From NCBI GenBank assembly GCA_025935275.1, contig JAICVP010000006.1, forward strand, positions 1 to 20,708: a stretch of DNA of 20,708 bases, written 5' to 3'. The position numbers and the translations under genes are program-made. The notes under the pieces were generated by a model that did not search any database, was not told the origin of the DNA, and saw nothing but the letters and a program-made list of their open reading frames with translations. This document shows positions 1 to 7,786 of the stretch, piece after piece (the first letter of the stretch is position 1; each line of letters opens with the position of its first letter). The stretch comes from Thermoleophilia bacterium (GTDB lineage: Bacteria > Actinomycetota > Thermoleophilia > Gaiellales > Gaiellaceae).

Positions 1-9
1 AAATAGCCC

Positions 10-711
10 TCAGACATCCACGCCGAGCTTCTCGAACAGACGGTTGAAGGCGATCCGGATCCACCAGAAGCGGTCGAAGAAGAGCAAAAGGCCCAGGGCG
101 ACGAGCAGCGCCCCGCTGATGAACTGCACGGCGCCGTAGCGGTCGCGGAACCAGCGAGAGGCTCCCATCGCGCGGTCGAAGCCGATGCCCACGAGGACGA
201 ATGGCACGGCCAGTCCGAGGGAGTAGACGAGGAGGAGCAACGATCCCTGGGCCGCGGTGGAGGCATCGCCCGCCAGGGCGAGAATCGTGGCGAGCACCGG
301 CCCGATGCACGGCGCGGCGCAGACGCCGAAGGCGCCTCCGAGGAGGGCGCGCGATCCGCGGCGGCGCGCTCCCTCGACGAGCTCGGGCGCAACCATCCGG
401 TCGAGCCACGGGAACGGCAGCAGCCCCATGAAGGCGAAGCCGAAGACGACCACGACGACACCCGCCACCATCGAGAGCAGCCGCTGGTCGTGGAAGAGGC
501 CGCCGGCCGCACCCGCGAGCGCGCCGAGGGCGACGAAGACGAGCGTGAAGCCCGCGATGAAGGGAATGCTCGCCGCCACGACCTTCCGTCCACCCACGCC
601 GATCTGCACGCCCGAGACGGCAGAGAGGTAGCCGGGCACGAGCGGCAGGACGCAAGGCGTCACGAAGGAGAGGAGGCCCGCGAGAAAGGCGAGCGGGATC
701 TTGGCCTCCAT
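10..711 (-). CDS. ccdA: CcdA-type cytochrome c biogenesis / thiol-disulfide transport membrane protein
   Basis: CcdA carries reducing equivalents from cytoplasmic thioredoxin across the membrane to extracytoplasmic thioredoxin-like proteins, which keep apocytochrome c haem-binding cysteines reduced. The 233-residue product has the family length and about six hydrophobic segments. The first segment contains SFVTPCVLPLVPGY, with the conserved redox cysteine between Pro residues. The second conserved cysteine lies in the GVCAAPCIGPVLA segment near residue 130. The ATG follows the ccmH stop by six bases with no clear Shine-Dalgarno, so translation is probably coupled. It is the last gene seen of the minus-strand run. 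A CcmF-like haem lyase might lie beyond the left edge, but only nine bases remain there. Family assignment is firm; the redox partner (the adjacent ResA/CcmG-like protein) is inferred from position. Confidence 0.93.
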   Translation of the reverse strand: MEAKIPLAFLAGLLSFVTPCVLPLVPGYLSAVSGVQIGVGGRKVVAASIPFIAGFTLVFVALGALAGAAGGLFHDQRLLSMVAGVVVVVFGFAFMGLLPFPWLDRMVAPELVEGARRRGSRALLGGAFGVCAAPCIGPVLATILALAGDASTAAQGSLLLLVYSLGLAVPFVLVGIGFDRAMGASRWFRDRYGAVQFISGALLVALGLLLFFDRFWWIRIAFNRLFEKLGVDV

Positions 712-717
712 GGCTCG

Positions 718-1197
718 CTAGGCGTCGTAGCGCGCGAGCTCTTCGTCGAGCCGGCGCTCGAGCTCGGGATCCAGGGTAAAGCGTCCGTGGGCGGGAGGGC
801 CGACAGCCTCCTCCTCGTCCTCCGCAGCGCGGCCGCGGCTCCAGCGGTAGGCCAGGAAGCCCACGACGGCCGCCGCGAGCACGATTCCGGCCAACGGCAG
901 CACCCAGGCGAGCAGGTTGAAGCCGCTCTTCGGCGGCGCGGCGAGAACGCTCTCGCCGAACTGGTCGACGAGCTTGTTCTTGATCTCGGACTTCGTGTCT
1001 CCGGCCGCGATGCGGGCGCGGATGAAAGCGCGCATCCGCTGGGCGATCGGCGAGCTCGACGCGGCCAGCGTCTCGTGGCAGGTCGGGCAGATGAGCTCGC
1101 GCTCGAGCTCCGGCAGGGTCGGGCTCTGCTCGCTCGCAGCCGCCGGTGCCACGACGGCCAGCGCGACGCCGAGCAGGGCGAGGAGCGTACGGGTCAT
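718..1197 (-). CDS. ccmH: CcmH-family cytochrome c maturation protein
   Basis: CcmH is a membrane-anchored thiol oxidoreductase of System I cytochrome c maturation that acts on the CXXCH motif of apocytochromes. The 159-residue product has an N-terminal signal/anchor (about 1-21). Next comes the family core ELICPTCHETLA with C37 and C40, then a helical bundle, one transmembrane helix near 94-117, and a charged cytoplasmic tail. The canonical LRCxxC motif appears here as LICPTC. Its ATG overlaps the stop of the upstream thioredoxin-like gene in an ATGA arrangement, and ccdA starts six bases downstream, so the three genes form one translationally coupled unit. It is unusual that CcmH, a System I protein, sits beside CcdA, and no ccmF or ccmE is visible in the window. 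Confidence 0.92.
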   Translation of the reverse strand: MTRTLLALLGVALAVVAPAAASEQSPTLPELERELICPTCHETLAASSSPIAQRMRAFIRARIAAGDTKSEIKNKLVDQFGESVLAAPPKSGFNLLAWVLPLAGIVLAAAVVGFLAYRWSRGRAAEDEEEAVGPPAHGRFTLDPELERRLDEELARYDA

Positions 1198-1730
1198 GCC
1201 GGCTCCCCGAGCGCGATCTTTATGTTGCGCTCGAGGTCATCCTCGGTCAGCGGACCCGCGACGTGCTCACCGACGATCCTCCCCTGAGCGTCGATGAACC
1301 ACGTCTCGGGGAAGCCCGTGACCCCGTAGTGACCGAGCGTCGAGCCGTGCTTGTCCCGGACGATCGGATACGTGATCCCGGCCCTGTCCACGAAGCGCTG
1401 GGCGTCGACGTCGAAGTCCTGCGCGTCGACCCCGAGAACGACGACGCCCTTGTCCTTGTAGCGGTTCCACGCGGACTCGAGCAGGGGCGCCTCGTCCTTG
1501 CACGGGCCGCACCAGGAGGCCCAGAAGTTGAGCACGACGGCCTTGCCGCGGAACGAGGCGAGGCTGACCTCTTCCTCGCTGTTCAGGTGCGGGAGCGTGA
1601 AGTTCGGGGCCGGGCGCCCGAGATCGGGCTCGTTGTCCTTCTGGAACACCTGCCAGCCCAACAGGGCGAGGAGAAGGGCGACCACCAGGACGGCGGCCGC
1701 TTGCAGGACAATTCTCAGGCGGCCGGGCAT
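1194..1730 (-). CDS. ResA/CcmG/TlpA-like membrane-anchored thioredoxin
   Basis: This is an extracytoplasmic thioredoxin-fold reductant that passes electrons from CcdA to CcmH or apocytochrome c. The 178-residue product has an N-terminal anchor (about 6-28), a TlpA/AhpC-TSA-type lead-in (GRPAPNFTLP), and the active site WASWCGPC with C74 and C77. The cis-Pro region TGFPETWFID follows. I chose the ATG at 1730 over the longer open frame. It sits 17 bases after the L,D-transpeptidase stop and has GAAGG just upstream, and the extra 88 residues of the longer frame are low-complexity Arg-rich shadow sequence. The stop overlaps the ccmH ATG (ATGA). It could be named resA, ccmG or dsbE; sequence alone does not separate these, although the ccmH neighbour favours a CcmG role. 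Confidence 0.9.
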   Translation of the reverse strand: MPGRLRIVLQAAAVLVVALLLALLGWQVFQKDNEPDLGRPAPNFTLPHLNSEEEVSLASFRGKAVVLNFWASWCGPCKDEAPLLESAWNRYKDKGVVVLGVDAQDFDVDAQRFVDRAGITYPIVRDKHGSTLGHYGVTGFPETWFIDAQGRIVGEHVAGPLTEDDLERNIKIALGEPA

Positions 1731-1747
1731 GCCGCCTTCGAGTGTAC

Positions 1748-2701
1748 TCAGGCCCGAACGATGAAGACCGTCGAGCCGACCTCGACGCGCTCGAAGAGCC
1801 ATTCGGCGTCGGGGATCCGCATCCGGATGCAGCCGTGGGAGGCCGAGTAGCCGATCGAGGCGGCATCGGGAGTCCCGTGAATGCCGACGCCGGAAGCCGA
1901 CAGGCCCATCCAGCGAGTGCCGAGCGGGTTGCCCGGGCCGGGCGGGATGGGGCTCGCGCCGGCGGCCCAGGCGCTGTCCGGCGGATACCACCACGGGTTC
2001 CGCTGCTTCGTCACGATCGTGAACTTCCCGATCGGCGTCGGGTAGATCGGCTGGCCGACCGCCACCCCGAAACTCGCGCGGAAGCGCATGTGCGCGCCCT
2101 TGTAGAGGTAGAGCCGGTGCGAGCCGCGGCGGATGACGACAACGGGCTTGAAGTTCGAGCGTGTCACCTTGGGCTCGATCGTGCGGTAGGCGATCGCGAC
2201 CGGGCCGCGTGAGTTGGCCCTGATCGCCTCCTTGAGACGCGTCCGCGTCGGGCGCTGCCTGACCCGGTAGCCGTCCCGCGGCTTGGAGAGATGCGGCCGC
2301 AGGTGGCTGAGACGGACGTGCGTGTCGCGCGGCTCGCGCGAGAGCAGGTTGTTCAGCTTCTCGGTGTAGTGGCGCAACTGGTCGATGTCGATCGAGACGG
2401 TGAGTGGGATGTTCGTGTCCGGGGACGCTGCCAGCGCGGCCGATACGGCGAGGTCGACCTTGCTCTTCACGCCGAGTGACCAGGGCGCGGGCTGGAGCGT
2501 GCGGGCCCTGAAGGTGAGCGTGAACGGAGTCGCGGCGAAGTCGTGCACGGCTTCCTTGGCCTCGGCCGCTGTCATGCCTCCGACGTCCACGGTGTGGATG
2601 GTCACGCCGTCCGCGATCGTGGCCGGCGGCGTCTGCGCGAGCGCGGGCGCCGCGGCGATCAGGCCACCGACGAGGAGAGCGGCTGCGAGGACCCCGCGCA
2701 T
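1748..2701 (-). CDS. exported L,D-transpeptidase (YkuD domain)
   Basis: L,D-transpeptidases form 3-3 peptidoglycan cross-links or attach proteins to the wall outside the membrane. The 317-residue product begins with a signal sequence (MRGVLAAALLVGG...ALA, about 1-22). It then has a PG_binding_4-like region (about 30-170) and a C-terminal YkuD catalytic domain. Catalytic residues are visible: H275 in HGT, and H289/C291 in SASHGCIRM. The GNPLGTRWMGL segment is typical of the family. I chose ATG 2701 because it starts directly on the signal peptide, follows the GDPD stop by 13 bases and has an AGGATTGGGG purine-rich stretch upstream. ATG 2722 would add seven residues and overlap the previous gene. 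The ccmG-like gene follows after 17 bases, linking wall and cytochrome functions in one transcript. Confidence 0.9.
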   Translation of the reverse strand: MRGVLAAALLVGGLIAAAPALAQTPPATIADGVTIHTVDVGGMTAAEAKEAVHDFAATPFTLTFRARTLQPAPWSLGVKSKVDLAVSAALAASPDTNIPLTVSIDIDQLRHYTEKLNNLLSREPRDTHVRLSHLRPHLSKPRDGYRVRQRPTRTRLKEAIRANSRGPVAIAYRTIEPKVTRSNFKPVVVIRRGSHRLYLYKGAHMRFRASFGVAVGQPIYPTPIGKFTIVTKQRNPWWYPPDSAWAAGASPIPPGPGNPLGTRWMGLSASGVGIHGTPDAASIGYSASHGCIRMRIPDAEWLFERVEVGSTVFIVRA

Positions 2702-2714
2702 CGTGGCCCCAATC

Positions 2715-3422
2715 CTAGTCATCGAAGAGGCTGGGGTCATTCGCAATCGCACCGTCCGCCCCCGCGGCGAGCACCCGGCGGAGGTCGTCCCCGGTCTCGA
2801 TCGTCCAGGCGAAAACCTGCGCCCCGGCCGCGCGGCAGCGCGCGACGACCTTCGGAGTCACGAGCGCGTGGTGGAGCATCGCGGCCTCGGCTTGCGCAGA
2901 CGCGAGCATGCGGCCGATGCGCGCCGGAAGCGCGGCGCGGAGCACGCGCAGGCTCGGCCCGACGAAGGCTCCGAACGGCCGCCGCTCGCTGAGGCCGTGG
3001 CGGTCGTTGGGGTACGAGAGGCCCGTGGCGACGCCTGGCCCGAGCCGTCTCGCCTCCAGTAGCACCTGTGGGTGAAAGGACGTCACGAGGGTGCGTTCGA
3101 CGAGACCGTGCGCGGCGACGGCCTCCATCAGGGCCTGCTCGTGCCCGGGTGTCTTCACGTCGAGGTCGAGCCAGATGCGCTCGTCCGCGCTGCGTGCGAA
3201 GAGCTCGAGTGCTTCCTGGAGCTCCGGGCTGTCGGGCCGGAGCTGCGCGGCCGAGTGCGCGAGGCGGAGGCTTCCGCCCACCCAGACCACATCGAGCTCG
3301 ACCATATCCACTTCCGCCGCAAGCGCAGCGTCGAGCGCGGCGAGGGAGTTTTCCGGCGCGAGCGCGGACGCGCCGCGATGGGCGACCTTCAGGTAGCCGG
3401 CCGCGAGCTTCGGGAGGCTCAC
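2715..3422 (-). CDS. glycerophosphodiester phosphodiesterase family protein
   Basis: Family members hydrolyse glycerophosphodiesters to glycerol-3-phosphate and an alcohol using a metal-dependent TIM barrel. The 235-residue product shows KVAHRGASALAPENS at the N-terminus, MVELDVVW (metal-binding Glu and Asp), DLDVKTPG, and the C-terminal FAWTIETGDD...DGAIANDPS. The start is GTG, overlapping the upstream stop as GTGA, and begins seven codons before the HRG motif. The longer open frame upstream is shadow sequence. No signal peptide is evident, so it is probably cytoplasmic. The canonical catalytic HD dipeptide reads HS (LRLAHSAAQL), and the segment after it is shorter than usual, so activity and substrate are uncertain. 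It lies between the spermidine-synthase-like and L,D-transpeptidase genes. Confidence 0.87.
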   Translation of the reverse strand: MSLPKLAAGYLKVAHRGASALAPENSLAALDAALAAEVDMVELDVVWVGGSLRLAHSAAQLRPDSPELQEALELFARSADERIWLDLDVKTPGHEQALMEAVAAHGLVERTLVTSFHPQVLLEARRLGPGVATGLSYPNDRHGLSERRPFGAFVGPSLRVLRAALPARIGRMLASAQAEAAMLHHALVTPKVVARCRAAGAQVFAWTIETGDDLRRVLAAGADGAIANDPSLFDD

Positions 3423-4942
3423 TGCCCAGGAGCGGTCGGGAGCAGGTCCTGCTCGAGCTCGCCGCCGTGGGCCGCGTAGCCGAGGATCATCCGGTCGGTG
3501 AGCCACTCGACCGGGGCACGGTCGTCCGTGAGCGGCTTCCCGGTCGGCCCCAGCGCGCTCAGCCGCGCGCGGAACGGTGCGACGAGCGGCTCCGCGGCCG
3601 GCGCGATCTTCCCGACGCGAGTGGAGAGCTCGGCCTGCGAGACCTGCTGCGGGAAGGCGAGGAGAAGCTGGTTGAACTCGAGCGCGCGCCACCGCCAGAC
3701 CGACGGGAACTGCGTCAGCATCGTCGTCCCGAGCGCGTCCGAGAGCCGCTCGTCCCCGGGCACCCTCGCGACGTTCAGCGCGACCGCTCCTCCCGGCGCG
3801 AGGTGGTCGCGGACGAGCCGGAAGAACTCCTCCGTCGCCAGGTAGAACGGGATGTACGGCTGGTGATAGGCGTCCACCGCGATGATGTCGTAGCGCTTGT
3901 CCGTCCCGGCCAGGTAGGGGCGCCCGTCGGCTGTCAGGACATGGAGCTGCGGGTTGTCGCCGAGCCCGAAATACCGCCGTCCGACCTCGGTCACCTTCGG
4001 GTCGATCTCGACGCCGTCGATCTCCACGTCCGGGTAGAGCTCACCGTAGGCGCGCGCCGTCGTCCCGCCCGCATTCCCGATCACGAGCATCGTCTCGGGC
4101 GGATGATCGAGCAGCGGCGGCACGACGAGGAACATGTCCCACTCGCCGCCGGTCAGCACGGTGTCCGCCCGCCACACCGAGTGGTTGACGATGCCCTCGT
4201 TGAGCCGGAGCACCCGGGAGCCGTCGGGCCGCTGCAGCACCTGGATGTACTGGTAAGCCGATTCGGTCTCGTAGACGAGGCCCGAGGTCGCTTTGATCGT
4301 CTCGGCGGGGACGAAGAGGAGCGCCGCCATCCCGACCGTGAGAATCTGCCAGCGGCTCCCGAGGAGAAGGGCGGCCGCGAGGACGAGGAGCGCGGCGGCG
4401 CCGAGCATCGTCCTCTGCGTGCCGATGAGCGGGATGGTGACGATCGCCGAGAGGAAGGTGCCGACGATGCTCCCCAGCGTGGAGAGCGCGTAGAGGCGAC
4501 CCGCCACCGCGCCGGCCTGGGAGACGTCGTCCAGGGCGAGGCGCACGGCGAACGGCGAGACCGCTCCCAGGAGGGTCACCGGCACCGCGAACAGCAGGAG
4601 GGCTGCGAAGAAGGAACCCACGACAGCGCCGACGCTGATCGTGTCGAGCCCCTGCACGGTGAGGTCGAGAACGGGGCGCGCGACGAAGGGCAGGACCGCG
4701 ATGACGAGCGCGGCCACGAGGACGATCCACCCGAGCAGCCGAGGCTCTGGCCGGCGATCGGCCACCTTGCCCCCCAGCCAGTAGCCGACGGCGAGGTAGA
4801 CGAGGATGAGCCCGATGATGTTCGCCCACACGACCGTCGAGCTGCCGAAGTACGGCGCAAGCAAGCGCGACGCGGCGATCTCGGTCGCGAGCGTCCCGGC
4901 GCCCGCCGTGAACACGACGACTCCGAGCCGCCGGCGGCTCAC
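3419..4942 (-). CDS. membrane-fused spermidine synthase-like protein
   Basis: The 507-residue product joins an N-terminal block of six to seven transmembrane helices (about 5-230) to a C-terminal Rossmann-fold spermidine-synthase-like domain (about 230-490). The first helix region AGAGTLATEIAASRLLAPYFG is typical of fused MFS/spermidine-synthase-like proteins. The SAM-pocket region is VIGNAGGTTARAYGELYP followed by IDGVEIDPKV; later comes IIAVDAYHQPYIPFYLATEEFF. The usual GGGDG loop is GNAGGT here, and the classical polyamine-site acidic residues are not obvious. True spermidine synthesis is therefore doubtful, and an unknown aminopropyl- or methyl-transfer role is possible. No start has a clear Shine-Dalgarno. 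I prefer GTG 4942 (VSRRRLG), 26 bases after the phosphatase stop. GTG 4990 and ATG 5038 would overlap that gene. Confidence 0.85.
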   Translation of the reverse strand: MSRRRLGVVVFTAGAGTLATEIAASRLLAPYFGSSTVVWANIIGLILVYLAVGYWLGGKVADRRPEPRLLGWIVLVAALVIAVLPFVARPVLDLTVQGLDTISVGAVVGSFFAALLLFAVPVTLLGAVSPFAVRLALDDVSQAGAVAGRLYALSTLGSIVGTFLSAIVTIPLIGTQRTMLGAAALLVLAAALLLGSRWQILTVGMAALLFVPAETIKATSGLVYETESAYQYIQVLQRPDGSRVLRLNEGIVNHSVWRADTVLTGGEWDMFLVVPPLLDHPPETMLVIGNAGGTTARAYGELYPDVEIDGVEIDPKVTEVGRRYFGLGDNPQLHVLTADGRPYLAGTDKRYDIIAVDAYHQPYIPFYLATEEFFRLVRDHLAPGGAVALNVARVPGDERLSDALGTTMLTQFPSVWRWRALEFNQLLLAFPQQVSQAELSTRVGKIAPAAEPLVAPFRARLSALGPTGKPLTDDRAPVEWLTDRMILGYAAHGGELEQDLLPTAPGQ

Positions 4943-4968
4943 CGTGGCGATGGGCTGCGCGGCGGCCG

Positions 4969-7722
4969 TCAGGGAGTCAGCCTGAGACACACGACGGCGC
5001 AGTCGTCCGAGAGCTCCCCGCCGGCGAAGCTCTTGCACTCGGCAAGCACCGCTTCAGCGAGCGCCTGTGGGCCCAGATCGGCGCGGCGACGCAGCAGGTC
5101 GTCGAGCCGCTCCTCGCCGTAGAGCTCCCCGTCGCGCCGCGCCTCGAGGACGCCGTCCGTGTAGAGGACGACCGTGGTGCCCGGCGCGAACTCGTCCCGC
5201 GCGACCTCGTACTCCTGGTCGGAGTCGATGCCGAGTGCGAGCCCGTGCCCGCCGAGCTCGCCGACCTGCCCGTCGGAGGTGACGACGCGCGCCGCGGGAT
5301 GCCCAGCGCTCGCCGAGGCGACGGTACGGGTCTCCGGGTCGAGGACCACGTAGACCATCGTGATGAACTTGCCGGTCTCGATCTCGTCGACCACGACCTC
5401 GTTCGCGGCCGCGAGAAAGTCGGGCGGCTCCGGATGCATCCGCGCCAGCGCCCGGAAGCTGAACTTCGCCATCGCCATGTCGGCCGCGGCCTGGATGCCC
5501 TTGCCCGTCACGTCGCCGAGGATGACGGCCAGCCGGCCGTCGTCGAGGCGGAGGAAGTCGTACACGTCGCCGCCGACGTCCACCTGCGCGGCCGACTGGT
5601 AGACATGCCCGACCTCGATCCCGCGGACGTCCGGGAGCTCGCTCGGAAGGAGCGAGCGCTGCATGGTCTCGGAGAAGTCCTTCTGCTGCTGGTAGAGGCG
5701 CGCGTTGTCGATGGCGAGCGCGGCCTGGGCGGCGACCGTCATCGCTATGTCGACGGTCTCGCGCTCGAGCGGCCGGGCCGGGTCGAGGGAGAGGAGCGTG
5801 AGCGTGCCGAGGATCTCGCCCGGAGTTGCGAGCGGGAGAACAGCCGCGGTGCCTCCCTGCGCGAGGAACGGCTCGAGCATGCGGTGTGCGTCGCGGCCGT
5901 CGGTCATGCCCTGCTGCAGCAGCACGGGCCGACCCGACCGAAGGAGCCGTCGCGCGAGCGGGGCATCCATCGGCTGGGGCAGCGCGAGCAGCCGCTCCCC
6001 CGTCTCCCGCAGCGCAGGATCGTCGACGTAGATCGCCTTCGGCTCGAGGACCTCGCCGCGCGCCCCGGGCATGCGGATCACCGCAGCGTCGAGGTCGAAG
6101 AGCTGCACCATCGTCTTGGCGACCGCCTGGATCGTCGCATCGAGCGAAAGGCTCTCCGAGAAGGACGCCGAGATCTCGTAGAGCCCGCGCAGCTGGCGGG
6201 TGGAACGCCGCTCGGAGTCGAGCGTCGCCTCTAGCACCTCGCCGAGATCCTTGGTGCGCTCATGCAGGCGAGCGTTCTCGACCGCGACCGCGAGCTGGCT
6301 CGAGAGGGCGAGTAGAAGGCTCTCCTCGCCCTCGCGATAGGGCCGGGCGCGCGTCTTGTAGACAGCGAGCGCGCCGATCACCTCGTCGTGAACGATGAGG
6401 GGGACGACGAGCGCTCGCCGGACCCCGTTCGCCTCCCAGCCCTCCTCGAGCCCCTTCAGGCGGGGGTCGGTGCGCATGTCCTCGATGAAGAGGAAGCCGC
6501 GGCCGCGGAAGGGGCCGAGGGCGAGCTCGAGGAGCCGCTCTGCCAGATCCGTGTGCGAGCCCTCGAGCCCGCGTGAGGCGGCGGCTGTCAGAACATGCCC
6601 TTCGCGCAGGTAGACCGCGACGTGGCCGCTCGCGGTCAGCTCGGCGATCCGCTCGACCGCGGTCTCGAGTGTGTGCGCGAGCGAGAGCTGGGCGATCGCC
6701 TGGCTGACGACACCGATGATGGTCTGCGAGCGCCTGAGCGCAGTCGTGATGAGACCGACCCTGCGGCTCCGCCTGAGAGCGAGCGCAGCCCGGGCCGAGA
6801 ACGGAAGGAGCACGGCGAGCGCGTCCTCGCTCGGCTCGGATTCGAAATAAAGCTGGAGCGCGCCCACGGGGGGCTCGCCGAGCGGGAGCGTCGCGACCGT
6901 CGCGCGGGATCCGTTGCCGCTGCCCGCTCTACGGGTGACCAGGGCGCGCTGACGGTCGGCCAGGGCGGCCCGCACGTCCTCAGCCTGGTCGTGGCCGGAG
7001 CTCTCGCCGTTGAACCCGTGTCGCGCGAGGAAGGAAGGCGGCGCATCCGCCTCGACGCGCCAGAGGTCGGCGCCGGTGGCGCCTGTCGCGAGCATGGCGA
7101 GACGGACGACCTGCTCGGCGGTCTCCGCCTCGTCCGCTCCTGCGACGAGCGCTTCTCCGAGCAGCTCCAGCGGCAGAGCGCGCCCATTCGCGCGCCGCTC
7201 ACTTCGACCCGTTTCTCCAAGTCGTACGGCAATTCCCACGTGGGCGGCCGCGAGACGCCCGAGCATCCGCTCGCGCTCCTCGAAAGGCGTGTCACTCGTG
7301 CGGTAGAGCTCCAGGGTCGCGACGATCCGCTCGCCGACGCGCACGGGGTGGATCCCCATCGTCCCGACCCGTGCGCGCAGCGCCACCTTGCGGATCGCCT
7401 CCGGTAGCTCTTCGTCAGAACCTGACGTGAACGACTCGAGCTCCTCGGGGTCGAGCCCGTCGAGATCGAGCCGGGAGCCCTCGAGCTCCGCGGCCAGGGC
7501 GGGTGACTCGGCGCGCACGGCGCGGGCGAGCAGACACGCGCCGTCCGGCGCGATCGTCCGGACGATGACCACGTCGCTCCGCGTCGCCGCTGCTGCCGCT
7601 TCGGCAAGCTCGTCGAGGGCTTCCGGCAGAGAGCCGTCTTCGAGCAGCCGCCGGGCGGCCCGGCTGAAGCTCTCGAGCAGGTCTTCTTCCCTTTCGTATG
7701 CGACCCCCCGCACGACTCGCAT
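4969..7722 (-). CDS. multi-GAF SpoIIE-type PP2C serine phosphatase
   Basis: This is a large cytoplasmic sensor phosphatase, probably controlling an anti-sigma-factor partner switch. The 917 residues read as four GAF-like domains (about 15-170, 185-318, 335-488 and 512-678). GAF3 and GAF4 are the clearest, each ending in a signalling helix (VAVENARLHERTKDL and LAIDNARLYQQQKDF). A C-terminal SpoIIE/PP2C domain (about 690-915) follows. Metal-site motifs are present: GGDVYDF (718-723), LGDVTGKG (735-742), SAGHP, YTDG (854-857) and DDCAVV (906-911). No transmembrane segment and no RsbW-like kinase domain are seen. The ATG has AAAGGCG eight bases upstream, the best ribosome site in the window. It heads the minus-strand operon and is divergent from the 7787 unit. 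No STAS or anti-sigma partner lies in the window, so its target is unknown. Confidence 0.9.
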   Translation of the reverse strand: MRVVRGVAYEREEDLLESFSRAARRLLEDGSLPEALDELAEAAAAATRSDVVIVRTIAPDGACLLARAVRAESPALAAELEGSRLDLDGLDPEELESFTSGSDEELPEAIRKVALRARVGTMGIHPVRVGERIVATLELYRTSDTPFEERERMLGRLAAAHVGIAVRLGETGRSERRANGRALPLELLGEALVAGADEAETAEQVVRLAMLATGATGADLWRVEADAPPSFLARHGFNGESSGHDQAEDVRAALADRQRALVTRRAGSGNGSRATVATLPLGEPPVGALQLYFESEPSEDALAVLLPFSARAALALRRSRRVGLITTALRRSQTIIGVVSQAIAQLSLAHTLETAVERIAELTASGHVAVYLREGHVLTAAASRGLEGSHTDLAERLLELALGPFRGRGFLFIEDMRTDPRLKGLEEGWEANGVRRALVVPLIVHDEVIGALAVYKTRARPYREGEESLLLALSSQLAVAVENARLHERTKDLGEVLEATLDSERRSTRQLRGLYEISASFSESLSLDATIQAVAKTMVQLFDLDAAVIRMPGARGEVLEPKAIYVDDPALRETGERLLALPQPMDAPLARRLLRSGRPVLLQQGMTDGRDAHRMLEPFLAQGGTAAVLPLATPGEILGTLTLLSLDPARPLERETVDIAMTVAAQAALAIDNARLYQQQKDFSETMQRSLLPSELPDVRGIEVGHVYQSAAQVDVGGDVYDFLRLDDGRLAVILGDVTGKGIQAAADMAMAKFSFRALARMHPEPPDFLAAANEVVVDEIETGKFITMVYVVLDPETRTVASASAGHPAARVVTSDGQVGELGGHGLALGIDSDQEYEVARDEFAPGTTVVLYTDGVLEARRDGELYGEERLDDLLRRRADLGPQALAEAVLAECKSFAGGELSDDCAVVCLRLTP

Positions 7723-7749
7723 TATGCGCCTTTAGACCCCCTGAACCGG

Positions 7750-7777
7750 TTGCGGACGGGCGCAGGAGCGTTAACAT
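7750..7777 (+). promoter_or_regulatory. candidate promoter for the 7787-8457 unit
   Basis: TTGCGG at 7750-7755 (a weak -35) is separated by 16 bases from TAACAT at 7772-7777, which fits the TANNNT -10 pattern. The AT-containing GTTAAC stands out in the divergent gap between the phosphatase gene and the small ORF. A perfect 8-base palindrome AACCGGTT (7744-7751) overlaps the -35. Initiation would fall near 7784-7787, at or beside the proposed ATC start, implying a very short or absent leader. This is by eye only. Confidence 0.35.
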
Positions 7778-7786
7778 CGTCCGACC

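Noticed and set aside
3068..5122. Plus-strand open frame of 684 codons opposite the spermidine-synthase-like gene
   Set aside because: Composition is Arg/Asp/Glu/His-rich with no recognisable fold; it is explained as the shadow of the minus-strand gene.
7742..7772. ECF-sigma-like promoter (GAACC ... CGTT)
   Set aside because: The spacing of about 21 bases is too long and the GGAAC first base is missing.
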